64,000 bases of DNA. Origin: Pogona vitticeps (taxonomy: Eukaryota > Chordata > Lepidosauria > Squamata > Agamidae). Position numbers and translations under genes: made by a program. The notes beneath the pieces were generated by a model. It made no database searches. It was not told the DNA's origin and worked only from the letters and a program-made list of their open reading frames with translations. Of this stretch, positions 1-12,900 are shown piece by piece. The stretch is taken from assembly GCF_051106095.1 (NCBI RefSeq), contig NC_135789.1, positions 24,547,764-24,611,763 of the forward strand, in the 5' to 3' direction. Numbering within the stretch: position 1 is the stretch's first letter; the number at the start of each line of letters is the position of its first letter.

Positions 1-543
1 AAAAGAAGAGACTAATATTAGAAGCATGCAGATTGGTGTTTTTGGACAACATCTGCAGAGTCGCTGGTCCAAACAGACACATTTGCACGCCTCTAAGGAT
101 GAGGATTCGGCATCATCATCACAACATTTTTGGTTACTGGTTTCAAACAATTACCAGTGTTTATTTTCTCTTTATTTGCATACTTACTTTTTTTCTAATT
201 GAAATATTGTCTTTTAATGATGCAAGCCATCTTGAGTCCTTTTTAAGGAGAAAGGTGGGGTAAAATATTTTAAACAAATCAATATAGTAAATAAGTGAAG
301 ATACCTGTTCTAGCCACAGGCATGCCTCTGGTTTGGATCACTCTAACATGTTCTTTATTGGTGTTTTTTTGGAAAACAGATAAGAAACATTACCTAAATA
401 TGCTAAAACCACGTTTTACAAGATACCAGATTCCCTTGTTATAACTGCTTTGCTGTCTTTATTCTCATTGTAATCAACAGTTACACCGTCACTAGTTAGA
501 ACATTTAAAAATTTGAAGTGCCGGCTAAAGAGGCCAAATGATT

Positions 544-865
544 TATTGGATCGAGAGGGTGACTGACAAAGAAGCACAGAAGCGAATGAATACAGGCAAA
601 GAAATCCTTAAAGATAGAAAGCACAATCTGCAGGTGCTTCCGGAGTGCAAGAATCTCCTGACACAGTGTCCCCAGAGAATACGAGAACTGTGAACACATT
701 TGGATGTGTCTTCCCCGCCACCCCATGCCCAGGCAACGGCAACACTGTGTCAGGAGATTCTTGCACTCCAAGCACCTGCAGATTGTGCTTTCTATCTTTA
801 AGGATTTCTTTGCCTGTATTCATTCGTTTCTGTGCTTCTTTGTCAGTCACCCTCTCGATCCAATA
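544..865. repeat. Long near-perfect inverted repeat (hairpin), arms about 125 bp
   Basis: Left arm 544-669 and right arm 742-865 are reverse complements, apart from one substitution (about 583) and a two-base length difference (about 640). The spacer is 72 bases (670-741). The spacer holds a small inner stem (ACACAT-TTGG-ATGTGT near 694-709). The arms are not recognised as a known transposon and no flanking target duplication is evident. Identity near 98 percent implies a recent origin or gene conversion between arms. Confidence 0.9.
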
Positions 866-911
866 TATATATTTGGCTAGAGACTCAGAGTTGCTTGGAA
901 GCTCAGCCTTG

Positions 912-1100
912 TTCTTTAATAATCACAGAATCCATAGAATAGTGAAGTTGGAAGGGGCCTCGGAGACCATCAAGTCCAACCCCTTGCTCGAGGCAGAAAT
1001 ACAAATCAAAGGAGATATGCCAGGTGGCTGTCTTAAGTTTCTCTCGAATGCCTCCAGTGTTGGAGCACTCACCAACACTAATAATTGCATTCTGTCAAGT
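912..1100 (-). mobile_element. CR1 LINE 3' fragment
   Basis: The stretch starting AATCACAGAATCCATAGAAT and continuing with AAGTTGGAAGGGGCCTC and CATCAAGTCCAACCCC is the well-known CR1 3' region in reverse orientation; the element's 3' end (ATTCTATG-type) is at the left. It is a truncated, old copy. Confidence 0.8.
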
Positions 1101-1139
1101 TGATTTCGACTTTCAGCAACCCTTTCCAAGGCCTGCTAG

Positions 1140-1335
1140 ACAGGGAGCACTCAGCAGGGCTTTGTCATTCCCTCCTTCATGGGTGTGTGTGTGAGGGTGC
1201 CTTGGGACTACTTTGCCACTTGCCCAAGGCCACCCAGGCTGGCTCTTCTCCCAGGAGGCCCTGTGGGGGAATCGAACTCCCAACCTCTGGCTCTGCTGCC
1301 AGAGACCTAAGCGGCTGAGCTATCCAGCCAACTTC
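1140..1335 (-). mobile_element. tRNA-derived SINE
   Basis: On the minus strand it begins GGCTGGATAGCTCAGC, an A box-like start. The tRNA-like loop TCTCTGGC..GCCAGAG and the B box AGTTCGATTCC follow, then a tRNA-unrelated body with CAGCCTGGGTGGCC and TTGGGCAAG. The same family appears at 10990-11150. Confidence 0.75.
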
Positions 1336-1999
1336 TTTCATGCCAGTCAAATGCCCGTCCTCCTCCACTCCATCAGCTCCTGTTTGGCACCCGGTAGAAT
1401 TCAGGATTCTCGACTACACAAGCGCACAAATAGAAACCCCTGTGTGACTTGGCATGCCTGTCGTTTGCCTGCCCCAGGAATAGACAGGCAGTGATGTGTT
1501 CACAGTGGAGGAGGTGGGACTTGGCCAGGGTGAACCTTGGCAGGGAAACTGGGCCATCTCTTTTTCCCTCTCCGTGCCAAGGCTGAAGGCCATCTCGCTG
1601 CAGCGCTGTGCTGCGACGGTGCCAACTTTAGCGCTATAACGCCTGTTTTGCCATCGCTGCAGCGATCACTCTGCAGACTGCCGATGGGGTTCCCAAACAT
1701 ACACTGGTCGGAAGCCAGTTCTTGCCAGTCGGATAAACGCAGAGAACAAAAGACCACTGTTATTATTCTCTCTCCCCCCACCCTGAAAAAGAGGGCTCAG
1801 CATTGCAATGTTACAACCCAGGGCATGCAAAAAAAGGGGGGGTGGAGGGTCGGGGTCCAGGATGGCATTAGCGGCTGAAAGCCGAGGGGGGCCCTCGGGC
1901 AACGCTATTGTGCACAGATCTGCCTGGGTGTTTGTATTCTTTGTCATGAAAGATGTTTACTCCATTCATCACTTTGCTGATCACGCCAAAGTGTCTTTT

Positions 2000-2092
2000 G
2001 TGTGTGTGTGTGTGTGCATGTGTGGGGGAAAAAAAGGAAGAAGGAAAAAAAACAGTCCCTATTCATTTTTTTTAAAAAAAAACTTGTTTTAA
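2000..2092. repeat. TG microsatellite and A-rich low-complexity tract
   Basis: A short (TG)n run at about 2000-2016 is followed by G/A-rich and A-rich homopolymers up to 2092. Confidence 0.7.
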
Positions 2093-2099
2093 AAATGCA

Positions 2100-3860
2100 G
2101 AAATAAACGTCCACCGCTGACTTATGTGTTTCGCTCGCAATTTCAGGACACATATAGAATCTTTCTTTCTTGTTCTTTCTTTCTTGAATGTCTCTCCTTT
2201 TTCAGGTGGCCTTTAGCATTTCTCATTCATTAAACACACTGTTCCTTTTTCTTTTTAACTAACTCACAACTTCATCCAAGTTTTGCAACACACGGAGCTT
2301 TGGCGCACAAGAGCATCTAAGCAGGAGTTTGGGGGCAAATGCTGAGTAGCCATTTCTCCCCCCCCCCCCTTTCTTGTTCTCCTTTATTGAATTTTTTAAA
2401 AAAGAGTTTCAAATCAGTTTTGATTGTGTTTTTAGGCATCCACAGAAGAACATCAAACAGGGGAGCCACGGATCCCCACTTTTTCTAAGTTTGCCCAGAC
2501 CTTATCTAATTGCTTATCTAGTTATCCTGATCTAGTTACTGAAGCAGCAAAACTTTGTTTTCTTTCTTTTAAACAGCAGGAAAATAGCTCTTAGCATGTC
2601 CTAATATGGTTGCATAAGGAGAATTCCTGACGCAGCTTCTTCTTGACACACATACGCAGACCTTGAGCGGGTTTTTTAGGAACCGAATCCAAAGCAGCAG
2701 CACCATATAAACTGTGCTGAATCCATTTTTTGAACCTGGACCCACAGCCCACTGTGACTTGCAAGATCTCTGGGGCAGAGACTTACCCTTTTCTGTATCT
2801 CCTCCTAGATGCTGGCAGGACTAGTTTATATAAATATTGATGACAGGCCATTTGTCTCTCTCGTATCCTGCTTTCTATCCATGTGTGCCTTGAAAATCAT
2901 GTATATTTAGACAATAATTAAACAGCCTTTGTGAGTACATTATACAATAATTCATTAATTTTAACATCTGTATGCCAACTTCCCCTCCCCGAAGGTATTG
3001 AGTCTGTGTTCAAAATACATCATCACCACACCACCTTAGAACTGCATTTCCTTTAAAAATTCGGTTCTCAAACCGAAGAAGGGGACATGAAGTAATTCAT
3101 AGGCAGTCAGGGGATTCTGTTGTAGTTTTAAACCAGCATAAATGTCAAGGTGTAATTGATTATAGCAAATTACTGCCAATTAATGAATTTCCACTCATGT
3201 TCCTAGTCTGTGTGATCTCCATAAAGATATTTTTCAATCAATGTGAACACATTTCAATGGTAGTTGTTATTACTATAATTTAGGAAGACTCTGCTTGGAT
3301 TTTTTTTATGTTGAAACTTTAGGTTCTTGTTTTGTTGGTCCCCCTATGTGGAGAAAGACAGCATATGAAGAACGTAAAGATTTTTAAAATTTATTTTAAT
3401 AAGAAACCGATTTTCTTTCAAAGGAGAGGGGGAGTTGGATGATGGCAAAAGGAAGCTGGGGAGGCATGAGGGAGGTTTCTGAAAAACCAAACAGCCAAAA
3501 AAAACAAAAAAACCCACACGTTTGGGAACCATTGCTTTAAAAGCATTGCAGGTGAGGAACAAAATAAAATTTTAATTTAAGGTCTCCGTCTTGGCATCTC
3601 CTTCCAGCTACAGGGTTTAAACGTTATTTATGGTCTGATTCTTTTTTCCCTTCCTATTACCGATCCCTTTCTCTCCACTTTCTCCTCACAACACCTATGA
3701 CCTGGGAAAGGGACTACATCAACCAGCATCCACCACTGTGCCCCAAGGGTTTATTTCAATAGGGCAGCCAAGACTGCCACTCTGTTGCCTATTCTACGAA
3801 TACAATCCCTCTTATTCTTAGTTGTAATGTTTATTTTTCTTTCTTTATTCTTGCCATCTT
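2100..3860. other. AT-rich intergenic sequence, no gene recognised
   Basis: No open frame with recognisable protein, no RNA gene and no clear transposon was found. The part 2860-3260 is AT-rich, low in simple repeats and unlike the repeats elsewhere, so it could be conserved non-coding sequence of the neighbouring ASL/delta-crystallin locus. A species comparison would be needed to say. Confidence 0.3.
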
Positions 3861-3869
3861 TCTGTTCTT

Positions 3870-4072
<203 letters not shown>

Positions 4073-4800
4073 AACAACGTCTGCATGAGTTCCACGGGAG
4101 TACCTCTACCTAGAATTGCTGGAGATCAGAATTGACTACCGTTTTGCAATCCAAAACAGGAACGTTTCTCAGGATTGCATCAGGGAGCCCCTAAATTGCC
4201 CCATTTAAAAAAGGAGGGGGGAAAATGGAAACAAGGATATTGTTACGAATTTCCTAAATTTTTTGGAGGGGGAAACAAGAAACGCACAGCCCGAATGAAA
4301 CTGTGAACAACGTCCTTGAAAAAGCGGGTTTTAGACGCTAAAGATTTGGAAACGGTTTATTTTCTCCCGTTCCTGAGCAAACCCTTCCTGGCTCCGATTT
4401 GATCTAGCGCTGCTTTGAATGCATGGATTTAAAAGGGGGGGGGGGGACAGGGGCCCCGATTCCCGACACGCACCCGCACACCCCAAATACCACCGCTTTT
4501 AACAAAACAAGGAGATCCGAGCCGAATAACGGAATGCCAGCCAAAAGTGGCTCTCCGCAACCTTTGCTCCTGCTTGCCACAGCAAGCTCGCCAGAATACA
4601 TATATATACTGTACTGTATATTTCATACTCTCCAGTTCTTATGATTCACAATTAAATCAAATCAAAGCAACTTTTCCAACCTTCCCAGCAATTAGTTGCT
4701 AAAGTTTCCCCCTAAAGTTTAGCGAGGGAAAACTTGATTTCAAATTAAATTACAGTATATCCACGTTGATCGCCTTCCCTGGATCGTTTGTAAATGATGG
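4073..4800. other. Upstream flank of ASL, nothing recognised
   Basis: Unique-looking sequence with poly-purine tracts and a 12-base G run at about 4434. No exon of a neighbouring gene and no second ASL/delta-crystallin copy is seen. The long frames on both strands around 4404-4644 come from the G run and have no family match that I recognise. Confidence 0.3.
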
Positions 4801-4859
4801 GAAATGCTTACGTCGGAGGGGCCCATGCCTGGGATTATTTTGGGGGGGGGGGTAAATTG

Positions 4860-5004
4860 GCGGGGAGGGGGCAAATGGGCGGGGCCAGCCATTCAAGCCC
4901 CGAGCAAGCCCCGCCCCCTGGGGGCGTGGCTCCTGGGGGCTGACAGCCTGAAAAAGGGGACCCCCAGCCCGTTCGAGCGACACAGACCGGCTGGGGTGCA
5001 GCAG
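4860..5004 (+). promoter_or_regulatory. ASL: ASL promoter and probable non-coding exon 1
   Basis: A GC-rich stretch with GC boxes (GGGCGG near 4876, CCCCGCCCC near 4910) ends in a strong donor, GCAG|GTGAGC, with the exon edge at 5004. The next acceptor (TCTCGCAG at 5235-5242) opens the exon that carries the ATG at 5317. Delta-crystallin genes of birds also begin with a short non-coding exon followed by a tiny MATE/MASE exon, so the layout fits. No TATA box is seen close by; the transcription start inside this stretch is not fixed. A TAATCC-type homeodomain site (GGGATTATT, about 4832) and a Maf half-site (GCTGAC, about 4939) lie here, but both are short. Confidence 0.6.
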
Positions 5005-5242
5005 GTGAGCGGAGCGGCTGAGGGACTGCCGGTGGATCGGGCCCTCCTCCCACCAGGGTACCCGTTGCAATTGCTGGGAGGGGGTTACTGGGGGTGTGTG
5101 GAAGTGTCTGTGTGGAAGGGTGCCTGTAGGTTGTCGTGAAAGGCGGGTTTGAAAACTCTATATGTGTGTGTATGTGTATATGCGTGTTTGTGTATATATA
5201 TATACAGTATAATAATCATTCCCCCCCCCCTTTGTCTCGCAG

Positions 5243-8200
5243 GTTTTACACGCATTTTGCAAACTTTTCTTTCTGAACCAGAAAGGAGAAAAGAGCAGCA
5301 AAGAAGACCACCAGGCATGGCATCTGAGGTGAGATAGGATTTTAGGCAGCTTTACCCCCTTCTTCCTCACCTCCGCCACCCCTGCCCACCGAAATCCTTT
5401 CCTTCTGCTCCGAATGAGACTCTTCTTTTGCAAAGACTTCACCTCCCTGCTCTGTTTCCTACGAGGGGTGTGGATTTCCCCCGTGGAATGATCCTGATGG
5501 TGTTGGATAGCAGGAGTGGAACGGCCATGGTTAGGGGCAGTCTACCTTTGATTTCTGTACATAACCAGGGCCATCCCCAGGTCCTTTTGACTGCTCACAG
5601 TGGGAGTAACGATTGCTTGACAGTTTCAGGTATCGATCTAGTGGGCCTACTTTGAAAAGTATTTGATTTGTTTAGGAGCCACGATAGGGCTCCGCTTGGC
5701 ACGTTTCTGGACTAAGGTTTCTGCCTGCAATGAGCTTACAAAGCAACAGCTAGAAAGTGGGGGGGGGGGGAAGAAAAAATAAAAATAATTTGGCCAGCTG
5801 TAGGATTTGATGAGGACTGGGGGGGGAAGGGTGGTTGAGAAAGGGCTTTAGAGAAAATGTGGGTCTTTGGGGAGGGCAGCTGGTGCCCCTCTGTGCCAGA
5901 AGAAATGGGGAAAGCCATTCAAGAGAGGCAGGGAAAGACGGTGGGACCAGATGGGTGAAAATTTGGGGGAAGGCATGGCAAAAAGACAGAGTGATGGAGG
6001 TTGGCAAAGCCCTGGACAGGCTTCAATTCCAGATCAGGAATTGGCGTAAACCACCCCGAAGGCAGGAAAGCTGGCGCAGAGGTTCCCAGATTTAAGAAGT
6101 GTCAAATGTGAGAAGCCAGCTCCCTCCCTGACGTCCTCAAGGACTGCTCCTTTCCTCTCCAATTTGCTGCTTCTTGCGGGCTGGGGATGATGGGGCGTGC
6201 AGTCCATACCCTTTGGAAAGAGGCAGGGTCGAGCACTCCAGGGCAGCTGGCTTCTGGATGGGAAAGAATGCAACGCCTAGAGGCTGAACCAGAAGAAAAC
6301 TAGAGGTTGGTCCCAGGGGGGCCGCCTGCCTTGCAGATGGAATATATGGTCCGTCTCCCAGATCACGACAGCCCAGCGAGGCAGGCGAGCCTGGACAAGG
6401 GAAGGACCAGCCAAGTGAGTTTCAGGAGTCAGCGAGGCTTTGGAACAAGAGCTTCGCCCAACCTCTTTGAGACCTCAAGAGGTTTCCCCAGACAATGGAT
6501 ACCAACCATGTAACCCACATATAAACCCAATATCCAGTAAAGAAATGGATGTTCTCTCCATCAGAGGCCCAAAAGATCATAACTTTTGCTTTCTTACTTA
6601 CCTTGCATTGCTCCTCTCTGTCACTGGCCGCCTAGAGCGAATGAGGTCTCTTGCTGAATATTTTCCACTACCTGTCCCAGGGTGGGAGGGGGAAAAAAGC
6701 CATTTTAGGGTGGGTTTTTTCAAGGGTGAAATTTATTCCCAGCATGGCTTATTTTTTTTTCTGGGGGTGGGGGAAAGAAGTCCTCCAAATTCCTGACTGC
6801 CAGCTGAGCCTTTTGGCTTAGCCTTGGGAAATCTCCCTGCCTCCCGCTCAGTGACCTTTGCCTGGGCTCTTAAAAAAAAACCAGAGGATCACATGGTGTC
6901 TTCCTGTTTGCTTTGAAGGAATTGACAAGTGCTCCCGTCATGTGCTCCCAAAGGTACCTTTGGAACGCCTTGTGATCCGTGGAGTCAAACATCCGTCGCC
7001 TATCAGATGCCGTAAATCACCTGTAAAGGGAAAGGGGGACCCCAGAGGCAAAGAGCTAGAGTGGGTTTCAGGGCATCTTCAGAATAAGTAGCTCTTTTCA
7101 CGTCTTCTGTGGCAAGGGAATCCTGGGCTTAAGCAGGTCCATGGACCTAGATTCCTTGCACTTCCCCTCGCCTCCACAAACACCCACCCCGCCAACGCCT
7201 CTGTTGGTTCCAGCGACACTTTTTGGGGCCCCTAAAGCTACAGGTGAGACCATGTCAAAACAACGCTTCCCAGGGCGCACCTGGAAGGAGCCGTGGCCCT
7301 TAAAAGGGGATCAGACTGCTCCAGGTGAGTAGCATGGAGCCCCTTGGAGAATGGCCAAGGACACCCAGCGGGATTTTGCAGCTCCGTGCAGCTGCCTCCT
7401 TGGGCTGACTGCTTTGCATGAGTTTCAAACTATTTCAACCCACATTCATATTCTCTTTTCGGGATAGAGGCGATATCAGCAAGGGGCTACAGCCCAAAAT
7501 AACAGGGGTGAGGATGGAGGAGGTAGAGGGTTGCTAAAATGGGATCTAGGTCTTCTCGAATGGCACTTCAAATCAATAGGGTTTTCTTAGAAACCTGAAG
7601 TCTAATTTCACCATCGGCGTGATTAGCCAGAGGTACCTTTCTAATTCATTGGAATAAACTTGACAGTTCCACCAGAGCCTGTAACTAGAAATCTTGATGC
7701 ATCCCAGTTGTTCCCATCCTTACTTATTATTGTAAGGTTGGGTTCAAAGACTGGCCTCTGTGGGAAGAGGAGAAAAGAATGAGGGAAATTGCCTGGATTT
7801 GACATTGATTCACTAAAGAATTATAACCCAAAACGATGCCACCCCCTTGGTTTCTTGCTGTGGGCCGCCATCTTGACTAGCTCCGCTTCCTCAAGATGGC
7901 GGCCCCAGAAATCGGGAGGCGGAGTGCATTTATGTTCTTGTTAACGCAAAAGGAATGTTCTCTCATCACGCAGGGAGACAAGCTTTACAGTGGGAGGCTG
8001 GTGGGGGCCATCGACCCCATCTTGGAGCAGCTGAACTCTTCCATTGAGATCGACCAGCGCCTGACGGAGGTGGACATCCAAGCAAGCATTGCCTATGCCA
8101 AGGCTCTGGAGAAGGCTGGGATCCTGTCCAAAGCGGAACTGGAGAAGATCCTGAGTGGACTGGAGAAGGTGAGGGGTGGGATTTTCCTTGGGGGTCGAGA

Positions 8201-9906
8201 GTAGAGGTTGGTAAAGTCCTTTTGGTGGACTACAAGGCCCAGGTTCCCTGAGCCATAAAGACCCAGCTGTTGAGGTCCGACCCTCTAGCGTCATCTACCT
8301 TGGGTCCCCAGATGTTCCCGAATGAAAACTTCCAGAAGCCTTCGCCACTAGCTGGGTTGGCCATGACTTTTGGGAGTTGTAGTCCAAGAACATCTGGAGA
8401 CCCAAGGTTCGGAACCACTGTTTTTAAGACAACTGGGATTTTCTCAACCAGGGGACCCAAAAAGAGGTTTCTGTTCAGAGCCAACCTGCTTTCTTCTGCT
8501 GTTCTTGCAGATTGCCGAGGAGAGTTCGAAGGGCGAGCTGGTGATCACCAAGACCGACGAGGACATCCACACTGCCATTGAACGCAGACTCAAGGTTGGG
8601 GGGCATCAGCTCCAGGGGGGACTCCCAGTTCTCAGTCTTGGTTTCTTCCCGGGATGGTCAACTCTAAAGAGTTGATCACGAGCTAGGTCTGTTTCGGACA
8701 GAATCAAGCCACCCAGTTTGACATGGTCACCAAAGGAGATCTTTACTGGGGGTGACCACGGTTTACAAACTCTAAATGCGCCCAACATTTTAAAAATGTC
8801 CATGAGATTTGGCTTCTGAGCAACTGGGGCGTCATGGAATGTTCACAAACCTAACTGCTCCAGCTGAAGTCACTTTCTGACAAGTGGCATCGCTTCTGTG
8901 GGTGAACAGGAAATCATCTCTGTGTCCAGAGGACAAAATACGTTGGAAGTACAGGAAGCAAAAGTGTTGTTTGGAACCCATCTAGGGAAAAGCTGCCTTT
9001 CTCGATTAAAATTCCCAGAACTCCACAGCCATTTATGTGGTTTTCTGAGAGATGAAATCCCTTCTCAAAAAAACCCAACAGCATCATATCTCTGGTTTGG
9101 ACGAGTGATGTGATGTTGGTAAGATGAATATTTCCCAGGACATTCAGAGAAATAGTAGAATCTGCCTTTTTTTTGTTATTCTATGGAAATATGTAAACTT
9201 ATATTGTAGTACGTTTACAAATGCCAGTGGAGACACCCATATTACTAATATTTGTCAATACTCAATAACAAATGTTTTAAAAGGCAGTGGTTTAAAAATA
9301 CAGGCATTACCTAAACTTTCCCTGGACATTAAAACAGCCATCCATTAGACTCACAAAAACTCTTTTTTTTTCTTTCAATTTTTTTCTCCTTTCCCTTTTC
9401 AGGAACTAATTGGTGATCTGGCTGGGAAGCTTCACACTGGAAGAAGCAGAAATGACCAGGTAGGAAAAACAAATGTTTCTGTTTCTAAATCCTTTTCCTA
9501 ACTTGTCCTGCTGTTCTTGTGGCGCTAACTTTCTTTCTTCTCTCCTCGTTCCGTGCAAACATGGTCAGCGATAAGCAGGCACTCCTCTAAGCCTTTAAAC
9601 TCTTTAGAAACCAAGTTTCTAGTCCCTAAACCTTTGCCCTATCAAAATACCAGAGGGTGGGCAGTAAGAAGGGCAAGGGGTTTAAACCCGAGTTTCTTGC
9701 CCATTTCCAGGTCAAGCAGAAGCAAAACTATAAAAGCTTAAGAGATTCCCTGATACAGAATGCAAACAGCCAGTCCACAAGCTTGCATTCTTGGATGTGG
9801 GAAAAGGCACGATCCGGGTGTCTTATTTGCATGAGAGCAGCTCTCTGGACCCTCTTGTGCACAATTCCTCAGTGGCTTGCTTGCTTGCTCGCTCGCTCGC
9901 TCGCTC

Positions 9907-9941
<35 letters not shown>

Positions 9942-12900
9942 CTCTTTCTCTCTTTCTCTCTTTCTGGAAAGGATCTTTTCCCTTAGCCAATGTACGCCCC
10001 CCGCTTTCACTGGACTTTGTCTAGATGCACATTCCATTCTCCCCCCTCCGACGGCCACGGCTGGCCGTGAGCAGAATATAACATCACTGAGGGGTTCCCT
10101 GGCTTTGCCTCTGGCTTTCTCGAGAGAGAGGGCCGGTTGTGCAGATAAAATGGGGACGTCCGTCGCTCTTTGAAAGGCACCTTCCACCGCTGACTGCTAT
10201 AGCCCTTTTTCCCTCCTTTAGCTCATAGCTGCCGTTGAAAGGCAAAGTGGCCTGGTGGTTAAGGAACATGTCTGCATCTCTGAAGGTCATGGGTTCAAGT
10301 CCTGCTTGTACTCACACTGGACGGCTGCCTCCAGTTCACTCCGCAACCAAGGGGTACCAAATCTGTGCCACTTTTTGTCTCTCGTGTTCCCCACCCCACC
10401 CATCCCTCTCAGGTGTTGAGGGAGCAGTTTGCAAAAACCCTCCGTATGTTTGTTCAGAAACTGCAGGGTCAAAATTGCAGGGAATCCATTCCGGGTTTTA
10501 GGCCGAACCTTCAAAGAGTTATTTTGGGTGCTGATGCTGAGCTCCCAAGTAGGTTCAGCACCTCGGGCAGCGACTTGAAGGTTTAGAGTAGAACACGGAG
10601 CGGATTCAAAACCTCCCCGCAAACCAGAGCCGTCAGCTTCCACTGTTGAGAAACTGGGTGCCATGAAAGGGGTTTACTCCCAGGTAAGTGGGTGCAGGAT
10701 CATAGCCTCCCACTCTTAATCGCGAGGCCCTTTGTGAAAAAAAAATCTGCTAAAAACTGGTTGCTGTAAGTTATTAATAATAATTTTCTACAGCGTGCAG
10801 GCTACCAAATGTCCACCTTACCTGCTTAGTTCTTTGAGTAGGAACCAAATTTAGAAACGATTTTATTTTATTTGGCATTCAAAATATCTCTATCCCGCCT
10901 TTCTCCCCAAAAGGGGCCCAAAGATGTCCGACCACCTCTGTTTTCTGCCCCTGATCAGTAGCCCGTGGCATCTTTCAGGAGCTAAATGTCAGGGCTATCG
11001 AATTGTTTTCCTTGGGGCTTCCATGACTGGGAGTTCGATTCCCCACCGTGCCTCTCAGAAGAAGTGCCAGCCTGTGTGGCCTTGGGCAAGCTGCACGGTG
11101 GTCCCAGGGCACACACACCCCTGCCACCGCCCCAGGAGAAGGGAATAGAGCGAGCCTCTCTTTTCGGAGAAGGTTGGAGGAATGACCCAGACAGTGAACT
11201 CCCGTGTGGCTTTCTTCCAGGTGGTGACCGACCTCAGGCTGCTGCTCAAGAGCGCCATCACGCTGGTGTCCACTCACCTGCAGCAGCTCATCCGGACTCT
11301 GGTGGAGCGCGCTTCCACGTAAGCCTGCCAGTCTTTCGCCTCGGCCCACGATCTCTCGGTGCTCTGACTGGCCCCTGCCAGGGCGTCTGGTTGGGTCCAA
11401 TGGCCTCTTTTTCTCTCCATTGACAACCCCAAAAATTCCCTGGGTTATTGGCCCAATCCTGCCCGATCCACCTTAGAACATCCTCTTCTTGAAAACCTCG
11501 GAGGAAATGCGAGATGGGAGGATTGTATCTAGTCAGCTTTGCCCCCTGAGGTTGGGCGTGAAAGCAAAATCCTTCCCTTGGCTTTTCCCGTCGAGTAACG
11601 GATCCTCCAAGATAGACTGCATCTGAACCTGGAGGCTCCCCCAGTGGCAATCACTGAAGCCTACTGATAGTCCTCTCCTCGGGGGTGGGGCATTAAGTGT
11701 TCTGAGGAGGACAGTGAATGGAAAATGAGGTGAAATTGGTACCTCTCTCTGCTCCACTGTTCCTATGGGCTTTAACTGTACTGCTTAGGGTAGACTGCCT
11801 TTATATGCAGAAGCTCTGTTTTAGCAAGCCTAAAAACTGCCTTGACAGACCCATTCACCTGAACAATCCACTGAAGCTTTTGAGATGTTCTCAGCCTGAG
11901 CCTGTAAATCGGCTGTCCTAAGCATCTGGTATATTGCTTCAGTCCATGGAGGTTCTACTCGTCTGGCGAAACCCAAGAATTGCTAATATGTTTTATCTTC
12001 CATTAATTTAAATAACATCCCTGTTCCCTCGTTCAACCAGACCCAGATATTATCCTGTGTAAAGCATCCTTGTTAAATGAAAGCAACCCAGCGATCTCCC
12101 CTATGAACCAGGTCGCAGGCTGGCACACCATGTTGCTTTCCCCCAAACAATGGGCTTGACTGCCCCAGACTCTGGAGGCTCAGCTCAGTTGTCATGTTAT
12201 CCCTTCATAACTTTCCCCCAATAAATTAAATTTCCCTTTGTGAAAATGGACTATCCAAAATGTGAGTCTGTAACTGGGGTGTCTCTTCTCTTGCAGTGAA
12301 ATTGAGGTGATTCTTCCTGGTTACACCCACCTCCAGCGGGCTCAGCCCATCAGATGGAGCCACCTCTTGCTTAGGTAACTCCCATCATCCTCCCATCCTC
12401 TTTGGGACTCCCTTCCAAGGAAGTCTGCATTTAATAATTTGTCTCCAAACTGCCTGGAAGTTGGGCAGGCCCTTCGGGATCCTCTCCTGGCTTCGTTTAA
12501 TCCTCTTCTCCTTACTTCCTGCAGCCACGCTGTGGCCTTGACCAGGGACCTGGAGCGCCTCTCTGAGGTGAAAAAAAGAGTAAGCGTCCTGCCACTGGGA
12601 AGGTAAAAAAAAATGACATTTTTTTCCTTCTGAGCGTTGTGACCAGTTGTGCCCAGAAGGAAACCCAGGCTTACTTTTTTAGAAAGAGTAAAATCTGTTT
12701 TTGAAAAAGCCAAAGTTCACCTTCGTAACACCATTGCAGCATTTTACCGTGGTCCTAAAGAGGTGGGCGCAGGATCAAGTTCAGCCTTAAAATCCTGTGG
12801 ATTTGCAGGAAATCATAATTCTGCCCCCAAACAGAAGAATCTTGACTTGGATACGTCGGTAGGGCTAAGGCAGGCGTCAGCTTTTGAAATCTCTGCTCTG

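Noticed and set aside
4815-4850. OTX/PITX-like TAATCC site and nearby Maf half-site as lens control elements
   Set aside because: Motifs this short occur by chance; without conservation or binding data they are only mentioned in the promoter entry.
8169-8510. Equivalent of the chicken delta1 intron lens enhancer (SOX2/PAX6 type)
   Set aside because: The matching intron shows no ATTGTT-type SOX site beside a PAX6-like site; it mostly holds a worn MITE. Too weak to call.
9657-10187. Frames with poly-Ser/Phe/Leu or poly-Lys/Glu
   Set aside because: They translate the compound tetranucleotide repeat in an ASL intron.
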